From Pyropia yezoensis (Eukaryota; Rhodophyta; Bangiophyceae; Bangiales; Bangiaceae), in NCBI GenBank assembly GCA_009829735.1, contig CM020620.1, positions 5,262,299 through 5,326,298 on the forward strand: a stretch of 64,000 nt of DNA. The letters are read 5' to 3'. Position 1 is the first letter of the stretch. Every line of letters begins with the position of its first letter. Below the pieces are notes generated by a model that was given only the letters and a program-made list of their open reading frames with translations, did not search any database and had not been told where the DNA came from. The translations under genes were made by a program, and so were the position numbers. This document shows positions 51,162-63,000 of the stretch, in pieces.

Positions 51162-52250
51162 CCCCGCTCTGCCGACCTCATCACCGGGTGCGGGAAGCTG
51201 CGGCGGCTTCCCTCTCTTGGCTTCGTGAACTTTTTGGGCTGGGACCCACAGGTGCCGACGGCGATGGCAACGCTCGCCGACCAGGCGGCTGACGGCGGCG
51301 AGCGTGGGTAACGTCTCCAGCCCCTCTGCTTTATTCGACCTGACGGGGAGGCGAGAGGTCGGCGTAGGCGGGGCAGGAAGGAAGGCCCTTGGGAAGACGA
51401 GAATGGAGGTTGGGGACGGTAGGCTATTGCAGGCGACTCGCCCAGAGGTCTGTACCGACTCTGCTGCTGTGAGTTGGTCTTATTGAGGCTCCGGACTGCT
51501 GCTGCGAAGGGACTAAAAGCTGTGGAGATGCTCCTGGAGACTCTTTCGTCTTTGTACGGGGCCGAGGCGTCCCTGACATGAAGATCCGTCTTGCAGACGC
51601 CTGGCACTCACATCCGAGCCAGCGTGAAGAACATGAACATGCATCTTACTGCAGCACGGCCACACCTGCGCAAAAACCATTACCCACTCCGTGCTGGGTA
51701 GCCAGACTCCCGTCCAAAGACAGCCCATATGTTGGTAGGTTCGTGATTGACGACGCCTGAGCGCTGTCTGCACATGCACTGACAATCATAAAGAGTCAAT
51801 GCCCGACGCACGTGTGTCAATGGGAGAAACAGGTAGCGCTCGGTATCAACGCACCAGTGTCCGGAGTCCGCGTCCGCTGCAACTGGAGACAAAGGTTGGA
51901 CGACTGCAGAAGCTGTACCGGATGCCGTCGTGAAAAAACCGACCGCCCGAAAGAAAGCTGGCTTTGCGTCTTGCGGGTACGCGTCGCGCTTTTAGGGACC
52001 CTATGGGCCCTCCACGTGGGGGGACCTCGTAGAGATCGCGTGGTACCCCTGCGTCCACCTTCCTAATGAGGAGGACGGGGCCGACTTGGCCCCCCGGGAT
52101 TTTACTGGCTTCCGATTGGTCCCCTCCTATGGAGGCGGGACCGGGTCGCCATTGATTCTGGGGCCCATTTTGGGATTCCCAGTGTATGGGAATTTCACCT
52201 GACCGGAATTGGCCATTGGTCAATATTCCGGGGTGGGATGCATTTGGGGT
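51162..52250. other. Intergenic DNA, no gene recognised
   Basis: About 1.1 kb of moderate GC. No ORF has recognisable features. The right part leads into the 5' LTR of element B, whose left border I cannot fix. Confidence 0.4.
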
Positions 52251-52680
52251 TTGGATTTTGATTGTGTATTTTACGTGATTGTGAGATTGGGGAGATCTTG
52301 AGTGTTGGCACTGATGTCCGGCGGGGCTCCTCTTCCCCGTATCTTGGGGATTCCTGCCCCGCTGGCAGGGATGATCCGTGGGGGAGGGGGCCCTCCGGAC
52401 ATGTTGGAGGGTTTTGATTGGCCCGCACGTGGCCCGGTGTGGAGGGTTGCTGGGTGCGGGTGAGAGAGGGTAAGAGCGTGCGTGGGGGTGCGCGTTGCTT
52501 CCCCCTTCGAAAAATACAGACTTGCGTGTGCTTGAACACTGTCGTCCTGGTCGCGGATCCCCGCGTGAACCAGCCAGGCGGTCGGCGGTTCTGTATCTCT
52601 CCGGTCTCTCCGCGTTCTTGGTGGGTCGTTTCTCTGTGTGTTCTGGGTGCTAGGCGCCTAAGGTACGTAAAACCACTACA
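52250..52680 (+). repeat. Element B 5' LTR (left border uncertain)
   Basis: The right end is clear: ACCACTACA at 52680, followed by the primer-binding site. This matches the GCTACA end of the element A LTR. The left border is a guess, because no 3' LTR is present for comparison. Confidence 0.5.
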
Positions 52681-52682
52681 TT

Positions 52683-52694
52683 TGGTGGATCAGC
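52683..52694 (+). promoter_or_regulatory. Element B primer-binding site
   Basis: TGGTGGATCAGC two bases after the LTR end. It differs from the element A site at one position, so the two elements probably use the same or an isoaccepting tRNA primer. Confidence 0.55.
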
Positions 52695-52796
52695 GGGGGA
52701 GGGGACTAGGTTCCTTCTGGCCAAAGGGGTCTACCCCTTCTTCGTACTTTTTCTGTGGTTGTGCTCTGTCTTCCCTAAGGGAACGCGGTTGTCGTG

Positions 52797-54518
52797 ATGT
52801 CAGATAACAAGCAGAATCCCCCTCGGGGGGAGACGGGAGTCCTTGAGGGCGGTTCGTCCGTGACGAGGGAGAGCGCGACGGGAGCTGCTCTTCCGACTCA
52901 CGCCCTCGGGGCTGGACTGGACGACCTGGCCACCCGTAGGGTGACCACTCGTCTACCCTCGCTGGAAATCGGTTCGGAGGGCCCATTGGGCGAACCTTTC
53001 TTCCCGCCGCGGACGGGACGCGAGGGGGGGAATTCAATCGGCCTCGGCGACCTCCCTGGGGTCCATCCCGTGGCGGGGATGGGTTCTGAGGGAGCGCCCA
53101 CCCCTCCTGTTCCCGCTGTGGGGGCATCGTCTCCTAAGGAGACCCCCCGAGCGTTTGTGGCTCCTGGATCGGATACTCCTACGGAGGAATGGAAGAAAGC
53201 GATGGTGGAAGCTGTTAGCGGCCTCCTGACCCCGCTCAACCAACGGTTGAGTTTTGTGGAACGAAGCGTGACGAAGCGAGAGCGCCAGCGTGGCCGGCGT
53301 TCCAGCTCGTCATCTGAGTCGACTCCGGATTATTCCGGAGGGGAGGCTTCGCCTCCCGAGCGCCGTCGGCGCTCGCGACCTGTCGTCCGAGCGGTTTCCG
53401 CTCAGGCAGGGCCGGGGAGAGTCCCCCTACGGGAGATTCCCCCGAAGATTATTCCGGCTGATGACCGCTATGCGAGTCTTCTGGATTGTGAGACCTATGC
53501 TCTCAAGAACAAGGACAACCGAGTATCGGGAACCGAGGCCAAAGGCCTGGGTAAGAAGCGTAAGGACCTGTCCAGCATATTTGGTCGCGATTGTGAATTG
53601 GGGGGAGACCCTCCTCTGGGAGTCTTCGAATTCCACAACCGCTTCGTGAAGGCGGCGAATGATAACGGCCTCTCAGAGGGGCGAGCTTTGCTCCTCCTCC
53701 CCGAATTTACTAAGGATCCCTTGAAGAGGGACCTTTATCGAATCCGCCCGTCCGTCGATCACGGCCGGCGTACTGGGGAAGTAACTTCCTATTTGGAACT
53801 TGTGAACTGGCTTTTGCGCACGTACGCAGATGAGCATCTCCTGAATGAACAGGAGGCCATTTTTAATGGCGCCTCCCAAGAGAAGGACGAGACAGAGACG
53901 GGGTTGCACCGCCGTCTCATGGAACTCCACGCTAAGTGTGGATACATACAAACTTCGGGCCAGGTCCGAGCCCGTTTTATGCAAGGCACATGGTGGGAGA
54001 TTCGGCACGAGGTGCGGAACTACGTAGCTGACCACCCTCATGCTCCTATTGAGCTGGTGGTGCAATATGCCCAACGGGCAGGGGATTTTCAACGGCGGAT
54101 TCAGGCCGCCGCCGCAGAGCTTAAGGTTAAGGAAGACGCAGAGCGCCACGCCCGTCGTATGGCGCGTCGCGCTCTGGCAGCCGTTACGTCGTCCCACCTG
54201 GAGGTGGGGGAGGCGTCTGTTTCTTCCTACAGGGAATCACGACCCTCTGGGGGGTCACGGGGGACGGACGGGAAACGAGAGTCCTTCCCCTGCCATATCT
54301 GCAATAGTACTTCACACTGGATGGCAGATTGCCCTCACCTCCCTGAGGAGACTCGGAACCGGATGACCAAGGCACGCGCCGAGCGCAGAGCGGCTCGAGC
54401 CGCTGCTGGTGCGAGTGGGGCGGTTGCTGCTGTCGTGCCCTCCCCGACGGGGAAGGAAGAGCGAGCGAGTTCTCTTAAGGGGAGCTCATCTGAGTTATCA
54501 ACTTCGGGAAACGCCTGA
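52797..54518 (+). CDS. gag: Element B Gag polyprotein
   Basis: Gag of 573 aa from the ATG at 52797 (an in-frame GTG lies one codon before). Residues about 1-150 are Gly/Pro-rich. A Ser/Arg patch follows at about 160-200. A capsid-like helical domain lies at about 270-415 (EFHNRFVKAANDNG, later GLHRRLMELHAKCGY). A CX2CX4HX4C zinc knuckle (CHICNSTSHWMADC) lies near residue 500. The gag stop TGA at 54516 is preceded, one codon away, by GGGAAAC in the correct phase for a -1 shift. Gag looks intact while pol is damaged. Confidence 0.88.
   Translation: MSDNKQNPPRGETGVLEGGSSVTRESATGAALPTHALGAGLDDLATRRVTTRLPSLEIGSEGPLGEPFFPPRTGREGGNSIGLGDLPGVHPVAGMGSEGAPTPPVPAVGASSPKETPRAFVAPGSDTPTEEWKKAMVEAVSGLLTPLNQRLSFVERSVTKRERQRGRRSSSSSESTPDYSGGEASPPERRRRSRPVVRAVSAQAGPGRVPLREIPPKIIPADDRYASLLDCETYALKNKDNRVSGTEAKGLGKKRKDLSSIFGRDCELGGDPPLGVFEFHNRFVKAANDNGLSEGRALLLLPEFTKDPLKRDLYRIRPSVDHGRRTGEVTSYLELVNWLLRTYADEHLLNEQEAIFNGASQEKDETETGLHRRLMELHAKCGYIQTSGQVRARFMQGTWWEIRHEVRNYVADHPHAPIELVVQYAQRAGDFQRRIQAAAAELKVKEDAERHARRMARRALAAVTSSHLEVGEASVSSYRESRPSGGSRGTDGKRESFPCHICNSTSHWMADCPHLPEETRNRMTKARAERRAARAAAGASGAVAAVVPSPTGKEERASSLKGSSSELSTSGNA
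54506..54512 (+). promoter_or_regulatory. -1 ribosomal frameshift heptamer, element B
   Basis: G GGA AAC in the gag frame, followed by GCC TGA. Slipping back one base enters the frame that contains protease and RT. That frame stays open for 55 codons before an in-frame TAA at 54677. Confidence 0.6.
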
Positions 54519-57500
54519 AGGGCGGTTCCCCTACGGTTTCCCCCAATGCGTCCAATGATGATGGGAGACCGATGAGGGTATTGCGCCGCCCTCGGACGAA
54601 TAAGCCTGCATTACTGGCACTCCCTAAGGGGGTGAAACGGGAAAATGTTATTTGCGCGTTTATGCCATCATCGAGCTAACAGCTGGCTGTACACTTGTTT
54701 GCTACTGAAGGGGTAGAGCATGCTCTACACGCTGTCCTGGATACCGGCAGTGGGCCCTCCCTGATTCGAAGCTCATTGCTCCCTAAGGGATTGAGGCTCC
54801 AGCCCCTAGGGGAGCTGGAGAACATATTATACTTTGACCTGAATGGGGGGTGGCTCCCCATTCGAGGAACTGTTCGCTTAGGCGTACAAGTGGGAGACCA
54901 AGTTTCCTACGTCTGCTTTGGAGTGATCGATAATCTGGCGGTACCCGTCATATTAGGTAACTCCTTCGGAGATACCGAAGTGAAAACCATCTCCTGTGAG
55001 GACCAAACGGTCACCCTCAAGACAGGGATGGTCGTCCCCATCCTTCGGGATATGGAGGACGTGGAATCCGGCCCCACTAGGTGGAGCTCTGTGTGCGCTT
55101 GTCCTAAGGCCAAGACTGCTAAGCTCAGGTTGTGTCACAAGCTGAAGCTGAAGCCTGGGGTTATCTCCCACGTGAAGGTGAGAGGGCAGTTCCAGGGCCA
55201 CGGGATTATTTCCGGGCAGCCCCGGATCGCCTCCAGGTATGGGGTTCACGTGGCCAACGGCCCTGCGGAGCTCAACCGGGACGCCCCGTACGCCGTGCAA
55301 ATGATGAATCCTACGCCAAGGATTGTCCGCCTCCCCGTTGGGGCGGTGGTGGCGTCAATCTCCTCCTATCAAGGACCTATACTGAGTGTCTCTCAAGAAG
55401 AGATGCAAAAGCTGAGTGAAGGTCCCGCGGCGAAGCGGGAGGGCGCCCATTCCGAGGTGGACCTAGGAGAGGTCCCCGAAGCCCTACGTGGCCAGCTCTT
55501 GGAGCTGGTGGAGAAATACAAATCCCTATGGGATGGTACTCTTGGGCTCATCAAGAATACCGCACATCGTATCCGCTTAAAACCCGGGGCAACCCCGGTA
55601 AGGCAACATCCCTACAAGGCAGGGCACAAGCACCGCCAGCTGGAAGGGGAACAAGTGGAACAAATGCGAAAACTGGAAGTTATTGAACCCGCCAAAGGCG
55701 AGTGGGCTAGTCCCGTGGTGATCGTCCCGAAGCAGGACGGCACGCCCCGGTTTTGTATTGACTACCGGCGGCTCAACCTCGTCACGGTGAAGGACGCGTA
55801 TCCCATCCCAAGGATGGATGAATGTTTGGACTCCCTAGGGGAGGCCAGGGTGTTTCGCACCCTTGATTGCAACGCCGGATATTGGCAAATCCCAATTGCC
55901 CCAGAGGATAGGCACCTTACGGCCTTCACGTGCCATAAGGGCACGTGGCAATGTACGCGGTTGCCCTTTGGGCTCTGCAATGCTCCAGCGACTTTTCAAC
56001 GAGCCATGGATGTTATCCTGCCCGGCGTGAAGTGGCAGACGTGCCTAGCATATCTAGACGATGTTATCGTCTTCTCTCGCTCGGACGAGGAGCATCTGCA
56101 CCACCTGGAGCACGTATTGAGCCTTCTCAAGAAGAACGGCGTATCGCTGAAGGCGTCCAAGTGTCACCTCTTCCAGAGGGAGGTCGAATATCTGGGACAT
56201 GTCATCCGCCCAGGGCGGGTGGCCGTGAATGAGGAGAACACCAAGGCCCTGAAGGGGCTACATTATCCGCGTACGCAGACACAGCCGAAGAGTTCTTTGG
56301 GCATGTGCGGGGTATACTGAAGGTTTGTCCCCAATTTTGCCCGTATCGCTCGGCCGCTGAACATGCTGACTAGTACGCATCTGGCCAAGGAACTACCGCC
56401 TCCTACGGAAGAGACTCAAGCGGCGTTCGAGGAGCTCCGCGAATGTCTTCTGAAGCCTCCTATTTTGGCAATCCCTCGGGAGGGAGCCCATTATATTGTG
56501 GAGGTGGATGCCAGCTATGAACAACTGGGCTGTGCCTTTCTGCAGCAGCAAGAGGACGGGGAGTATCTCCCCGTTGGGTATTTTAGTCGGGGTTTATCCC
56601 CGGCGGAACGGAACTATTGTGCCACAGAAATTGAGGCCCTAGGGGTCGTATGGTCTGTGACCTACCTGCGTTCCTTCTTGGAAGGGACCGAATTCCTTGT
56701 ACGTTGTGACCACTCCGCCCTCACTTCGGTGATGACGAGTAGTAGTCCCAATCGACGCCTTACGGGCTGGAGACTCCGCTTGGCGGAATATTCGTACCAG
56801 ATTAAGCGCAAGCCGGGTAAGGACCACAAGGTGGCTGATGCCCTATCGCGCCGTCCTACGGATGGCTTGGATAAGACGCCTCTGAATGATCAAATCCCCG
56901 TTCTAGCAGTGACGAGGTCAGCAAAGGCCCTTACGGACCGGAGCCCTAAGGGCCTCGGCAAGATTACGCTCCAAGAGCTCATTGAGGCCCAGGCTTCGGA
57001 TGAGTTTTGCAAGCAGCGTCGCTTGGAGGGGCCTATGGTCTCACCGAAGGATGCCCGTTGGCAACGCAATGCCTTCTTCTTCGAAGATGACGATGGTGTA
57101 CTGTGTCGCCATTCCCTCCTCAGGGGGAACAACCAATGGGTCGTTCCAGAGTCGCTTCAAAAGCGTGTTCTGGAAATGTACCATGACGCACCCACGGCGG
57201 GTCACCCGGGGTCTCGGAAGATGTATCGTACGATGCGGCAGTATTTTTACTGGCCCGCCCTAGTGGCGGACGTATACGGGTATGTTTATAACTGCCCAGG
57301 ATGCACTCGTAATCGCATAACGGACAAGAGGCACACGTCTCCTATGAAGCTGTTCCCCGCGCGGGAGCCATTCCAAGCCGTGGCGATGGACTTGTTGGGC
57401 CCGCTCCCGAAGACGGAGAATGGTCACACCATGCTCCTGGTAATGTGTGATCGCTTCACCAAATTGGTGAGGGCCGTCCCACTGTCGGACACCACTGCCC

Positions 57501-58525
57501 TTGGGGTAGCTTCGGCATTCATTGACTATTGGGTAGCTGCCTACGGCATCCCGGATTCTACGCTCACGGACAACGGACCTCAGTTCGCTGCCGTGTACTT
57601 CCAAGGAGTCATGGGGCTCCTGGGGATCGCCACCAACTTCACGACCCCATATCACCCCCAGACCAATGGTCAGGTGGAACGAAATAACAAGACGATTACG
57701 CGACAGCTACGGACGTACTCGTCCGAGCACCCACGGGAATGGGATCGCTATGTGTCCCCACTGACGACTGCATATAATATGCGGGTACATTCGAGTACTG
57801 GGGTTGCCCCACTGACCTTCGTAAGCCCTCGGCGATTGGAGGCCTCGAATATTGAACGTTTACTTAAGGTACGCTCAGTGGACACGGAGGAACCCGACGC
57901 CGATTCGGCGGCGGTTCAATACGTGAAAGAGTTGCGCAACCTAATCCCAAGGATTAGGACGAATTTGGATAAGGCCCAACTGGCCTATAAGCGTGTCTAT
58001 GACGCGGGTATTCGAGAAGACAATGAGGCCATGTCTCAAGGGGATTGGGTTTATGTGAAATCTTATACTAAGGGGCGGACCAAGATGTCGTCTAAGGCGA
58101 AGGGGCCATATAAGGTGCTACGCACTGACGGTCAACGGCTTCTCATTGAAACCCCTACGGGAGAACAGACCCAGAGTAGTGACAATGTCACACGCGCTCC
58201 CCCGCCTAAGGCAGGGGATCCAGTGTGGAAGCGGGCGCGGGAAGCCCGTGACGCATTCAATGAGTGCCCCGAGGAAACCTCGGGGAAGGATGTGTTCGAG
58301 CAGATCGTCGGCCACCAATGGGTGGAAGACGACAACGGGAAACCCGACTTGGACTTCCGGGTCCGTTGGTTTGGCCACGTGCCCGAAAAGGATACTTGGC
58401 ACCCGAGGAAGGGGGTGCCACGAGCAGCTCTCCTGAAGTATGCCCGGAAGCACAAGCTCCCCATCAAGGGACGGGACCAAGTGTCCCGACTATTCCCCCA
58501 AGGGGGGATCGAAGAAGAAGGATAA
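54519..58525 (+). pseudogene. pol: Element B Pol with two in-frame stops
   Basis: One frame covers the whole Pol, interrupted by TAA at 54677-54679 (before the protease) and TGA at 56318-56320. Protease DTGS near 54740. RT with FCIDYRRLN and catalytic YLDD near 56050. The TGA falls in the conserved VYRRF motif of the RT/RNase H boundary, where an Arg is expected, so a C-to-T change of CGA would explain it. RNase H (IVEVDASYEQLG), integrase HHCC and DDE (VAMDLLG, LTDNGPQ, QVERNNK) and a C-terminal chromodomain (FEQIVGHQ to DTWHPRKG) are intact. The element is a close cousin of A in design, though sequence differs throughout. Confidence 0.85.
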
Positions 58526-58604
58526 CAAACTATCTCCCTCAGGGAAATCGGTAAAAGAAACAGACTACTACGTGAGACGCCTCTACGAGGCGCCCTACAA
58601 TGCA

Positions 58605-59215
58605 TCAGTAACCCCGGTGCCCATAGGGCTGGGACCCATCATGGTATCGAGGGCCATGTCCTCCACCTCCGTATGCGGCTTCGGCTGCGCCCCGGAGGGA
58701 CAAACTCGGGATCTGCAACATGGTATCCATGTTAGCTCTCCCGAGTTCTCGGTCCAGGCGCTCGGAGAGCGCCGACTGAGATAGTAGTGGCAACGCCACC
58801 GGCGGAATATCCCGCCAGTCCCGACGTGTGGTGACAATCGCCGCCATGTCGTTAGCCAGGCTCGTGTAGGCCCGACATAGCCCCATGACGAGGGAGTCTT
58901 CGACGGCATCCCCAAGGGATGGGGTGGGTGGATCAGAGACCCGCCCCAATGCCGCTACGGTAGTACCCGGGATAGGTCGAGGCATCGCCAAAGGCGCACC
59001 GCCCCAACGGAAGGAAGCCACTGGCTCAGGGACCGTTGCCCGCCGTCCGCTGGGCGACCGAACCCCCTCACCGGGGGGATAGTTCCCCCGAGGGGGCGCT
59101 CCAAAGGAACGCCCAGAAGATGACGCGCCCTGAGCACGACTCCCCCTCGGGGATATGCCGCATAGACGGGCCATACCGCTCCTGGCCAAACCCTGGGAGA
59201 CAAGGTGTAAGGAAC
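58605..59215 (-). pseudogene. Element B antisense ORF, C-terminal fragment
   Basis: A minus-strand frame convergent with pol and only 80 bases from its stop, the same tail-to-tail layout as in element A. It contains a Gly/Pro-rich part and then helices (DAVEDSLVMGLCRAYTSL, RLDRELGRANMD) like the C-terminal helices of the element A antisense protein. Its N-terminal side is cut at about 59215 by the LTR-like repeat, and the frame only appears to continue into that repeat. Similarity to the element A protein is weak and judged by eye; position is the stronger evidence. Confidence 0.45.
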
Positions 59216-59739
59216 CACCCACACTTGGGCAGCCCTCAACGTACTCGTGATGGTGTCAGCGACTCCTGCCAGCCAATAGGGCGACAGGGTGCGGGGAAGA
59301 GGATGGAGGTGGTGACGGTGGTGGGTCTGGGGAAGAGGACGGCGCGACGTCGGTGGTGATCGAGAGGGTTCAAAGGGTGAAGGTCGTCTTTGGTCTGTGT
59401 CTGTGGTTGCCCTTCCGGTCTCCCCCGGTGGCGCCGACACTCACGCACTATATACTCGCGTCGGGGCACCCGAGGTGCCCCAAAGCATGCGTTTCCCCGT
59501 CGCTCCACCGGTAGGCACAAAACGGCCCAAAAACAAAGCATGGCTCTCAGAACAAAGCATGGGCGGGCGTGCGCACTAAAGGAGTGCAGCCCCAGTTTGC
59601 CCCAAACGAAGGGGTCCGGCGTGCGGCGCCTAGGGCGCCGCCCCAGCCGGCTCCAGACGCCAGTCGGCCCGAAGGTCCGAGAGGCGTGTAAGCACGATTC
59701 GATCGAGTCGGCCGAATCGGCCAGCCGGCTAGCCAGTCA
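59216..59739 (-). repeat. LTR-like repeat, inverted copy of 37657..38190
   Basis: Read on the minus strand it starts TGACTGGCTAGCC and ends GGTTCCTTACA, 524 bp. It carries the same TATA box (GAGTATATAGTG) and the same tail block as 37657..38190. It adjoins the antisense-ORF fragment of element B with the same end that its partner uses to adjoin the relic at 38186. Confidence 0.6.
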
Positions 59740-59985
59740 CATCGCTGCAATGCTGCAGCTAGGACATTTTAACGGACTCGCCAGCTGTGGCAGATGTGGC
59801 TCGTCATGGGTGCTGACGGTGGCGCCTTTCGACAGGCCATGATGGGCTGTCGATGGCTGCTGTCGTGCGGCCGGCAGACACCGTGAGACAGCGGCTGACT
59901 CATCTTGCGTCTGGAAGGTACACCGCGTCATGCCCCACAATACAAGGAGTTGATCCATGTTGCCAGGAGTTGATTCGGCAGGATC
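59740..59985. other. Short spacer between two LTR-like units
   Basis: About 250 bases with no ORF or motif recognised. It would be the flank of element C beyond its 3' LTR. Confidence 0.4.
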
Positions 59986-60052
59986 TGTAAGGAGAGGTCC
60001 CAGATATTATCCCTTAAGTATTAGGCATGGGATTAGGGGGGAAATCCTTACA
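59986..60052 (-). repeat. Element C 3' LTR, possibly only 67 bp
   Basis: On the minus strand TGTAAGGATTT begins directly after a purine tract (AAGGGGGGGAGG, 60064-60053), and the unit ends CTCTCCTTACA at 59986. The unit at 37270..37336 has the same length and ends. If this is the complete LTR it is unusually short; the LTR could be longer than the part I can delimit, because the 5' LTR lies outside the window. Confidence 0.5.
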
Positions 60053-60064
60053 CCTCCCCCCCTT
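60053..60064 (-). promoter_or_regulatory. Element C polypurine tract
   Basis: AAGGGGGGGAGG on the minus strand, overlapping the pol stop codon region and immediately followed by the LTR start TGTAAGG. Confidence 0.65.
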
Positions 60065-63000
60065 AGGACGTGCGTCGAAGGAAGGCGTCGAGAACCTCAG
60101 GTGCGTTGTCGAGGTCTTGCGTGGTTAGCCAGGTGTTCTCACTGACATCGCAGCCTTTCCACTTGACCAGGTACTGCAGTCGTCCACGGCGTTTTCGTGA
60201 CCGAATAATGGAGTCCACTTCGTACTCAACCGATCCGTCCGGAAATGCTACCGGAGCTGGAGCGGGAGGAAGTCGACCATACGGATCAGCGTTGTACGGC
60301 TTGAGTAGACTGGCGTGAAAGGCGTTGTGCACCTTTCGATCAAGGACTGCTTGAGGCAGATCCAGACGGAACGTAACATCATTGATGTTTTTAGTGACTC
60401 GGTATGGTCCCGAAAACTTGGGCATCAACTTGCGAGCGCCCTGGAAGGCGTCCGGCATAAGGTTCTTGGTGCTCAGGAGCACGAGGTCGTCGACAGCGAT
60501 CGTACATGGTTGGCGTCGACGGTTAGCGTACGCCGAGCGCGTCTCATTGGCCTTCTTGATAGCGGTAATGGCAGTCTCCTGAGCTTTTTGCAGACTGCTT
60601 AGCCAATCTGAGACTGCTGGTAGCTTCGATTCCTTGCTCTCGACGATGTCGACAGGTACTGTCCTTGGTTCAAAGCCGTAGTTCAGGAAGAATGGGGAGT
60701 ACGTCGTGACCGCATTGGGTGACCGGTTGTAAGCTACTTCTGCAGCAACAAGGAAGAGGTCCCAATCACCCTGATGATGGTTCACGAAGTTTCGCAGGAT
60801 TTCTTCAATCTTCTTGTTCATGATCTCGGTTTGTCCGTCCGTCTGGGGATGATAGGCTGAAGATGCCTTGATCTTGACCTTGAGAATTTCGGTGAGCGAC
60901 TGCCAGAAGTTGGAGAAGAAGATACGGTCTCGGTCGCAGACGACGTCGGATGGTAGACCGTGATGACGGTAGACGTGATCATGGTAGAGTTGCGCTACGA
61001 CTGGTGCAGTACAGTCGGGCTTCATTGGTGCTAGTCGAATCATCTTCGACAGTCTGTCCACAATGACGTAAATGCCATTGTGGCCCCTTTGGGTCAGTGG
61101 AAGAGGGGTGATAAAGTCCATGGACACACTTGCCCATCGTTGGTTCGGTGGATCTAGTGGTTTGAGGTGACCCAGAGGTGAATGGGTGCCAGCTTTGTTC
61201 CGCTGGCACAAATCACATGATCGTACGTATCTTTGGATGTCCTTCCGCGTTGTCTTCCAGTAGTATTTGGAAGCAATAGCGTTGGTGGTTTTCTTAACTC
61301 CCATATGTCCTTGGCTTGGGATGTCGTGGTAGTCATGGAGTAGTCTTTGGCGTAGAGTACCAACGGGGATGCACGTACGGTCACCTCGTTTCAACAACCT
61401 CATGTGAAGCCGGTAGGGAGATACCGGGTCTTTGACTAGGTCGGCAAACTCGGGATCCGCGTTGTACTCTTGGTCTAGGGTGGCAAGGTCTTGATCACTT
61501 TGGCTTATGGTCATGAGGTTGTTGATTTCAGTTTTCTTGGGTAGGCTTTCGATGGTCTTGGTTAGCACGCGACTAAGGAGATCTTGATTGGGAGCGTGCT
61601 TATAGGGGGCGTCTTGTGGTTGCCTTGAAAGAGCATCAGCTACGGGGTTGGAAGTACCCTTGACGGGGATGATCTTGAAATCGAATTGCTCCAACAGCTC
61701 TAGCCACTTGACTTGGCGGTCGTTGAGCTTCTCTTGGGTTTTCAAGTACCTTAGGGACTCATGGTCGGTGTGCACCTCGAACGACCTTCCATGGAGGTAG
61801 CAGCGCCAGTGTCGAATGGCTTGTACAACTGCGAGCAGTTCGCGCTCACGGATACTGTAGCGCTGTTCGTGGATGTTCAGCGTCAATGAGAAGTAGGCCA
61901 CTGGGCGTCGTCCTTTTCCGTCATCTTGTTCAAGGACAGCGCCAACAGCATACCCACTGGCATCTGTGGAGACGAAGATTGGGTACCTCTTGTCGAATGG
62001 CCTCAGTACTGGTGCACTTGTCGTCAGGGTTTGTAGTTGCTCAAAAGCCTTCTGGGCGTCAGAGTTCCATTCGAAGTCGACGTTTCCAGTAAGCCTTGTG
62101 AGGGGTGCAGCCACGGATGCCATTCCCTTAATAAATCGACGATAGAAGTTGACCATGCCGAGGAAGGATTGCACATCTTATTTGCTCTGTGGCGTTGCCC
62201 ATGATCGAATGGCTTGGACCTTGTAGTCCTCCATCGAGAAGCCTTCGTTGGAAATGACATGGCCGAGGTAGTCCACAGTTGTTCGCGCAAATTGGCATTT
62301 GCTGAGTTTGGCGTAGAGCTTATGCTCTCGCAGCTTGTCCAGGGCTTGCCTTAGGTGCTTTAGATGATCTTCGTAAGCTTCACTGTAGACCAGGATGTCG
62401 TCGAGGTAGACGCAGATAAACTCGTAGAGATAGGGTCGGAAGACGTCATTCATTAGGTTCATGAAGACCGCGGGGGCATTTGTTAGCCCAAAGGGTAGCA
62501 CGGTAAATTCGTAGAACCCGTATTTTGTTCGGAACGCCGTCAGTGGGATAGTATCAGGGTCAAGCCGGATCTGGTGGTAACCTGATCGGAGGTCGATCTT
62601 CGTGAAGTACTTGGCCTTTCGCAGTTGGTCGAAGATGTCGTCAATTCTTGGTAAGGGATATGCGTTCTTGATAGTGGCTTTGTTCAATGCTCGATAATCG
62701 ATGCACATTCGCCAGCCACCGTCCTTCTTTGCGGCAAAGAGTACAGAAGAGCCCCACGGTGAGGCACTTGGTTGGATGAACCCCTTTCGTATGAGGGTTG
62801 CAAGTTGTGTCTTGAGTTCATCGAGTTCCCATTCAGATAGGCGATAAATGCCACTGCGACGTGGTTGAGCGTCCTCCGTAAGCTTGACGCTAAACTTGTG
62901 ACTGCGTTCAGGAGAAAGTCCATCGGGAAGCTCTTCCGGGAAGACGTCGGCGTACTCGTTGAGAATCTCTTGGACGTCATTCTTGTCTTCAGCTTCTCCC

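Noticed and set aside
59390..59842. Forward ORF of 150 codons matching a minus ORF at 37558..38013
   Set aside because: The similarity is real but comes from the inverted LTR-like repeat containing a TATA box, not from a protein gene.
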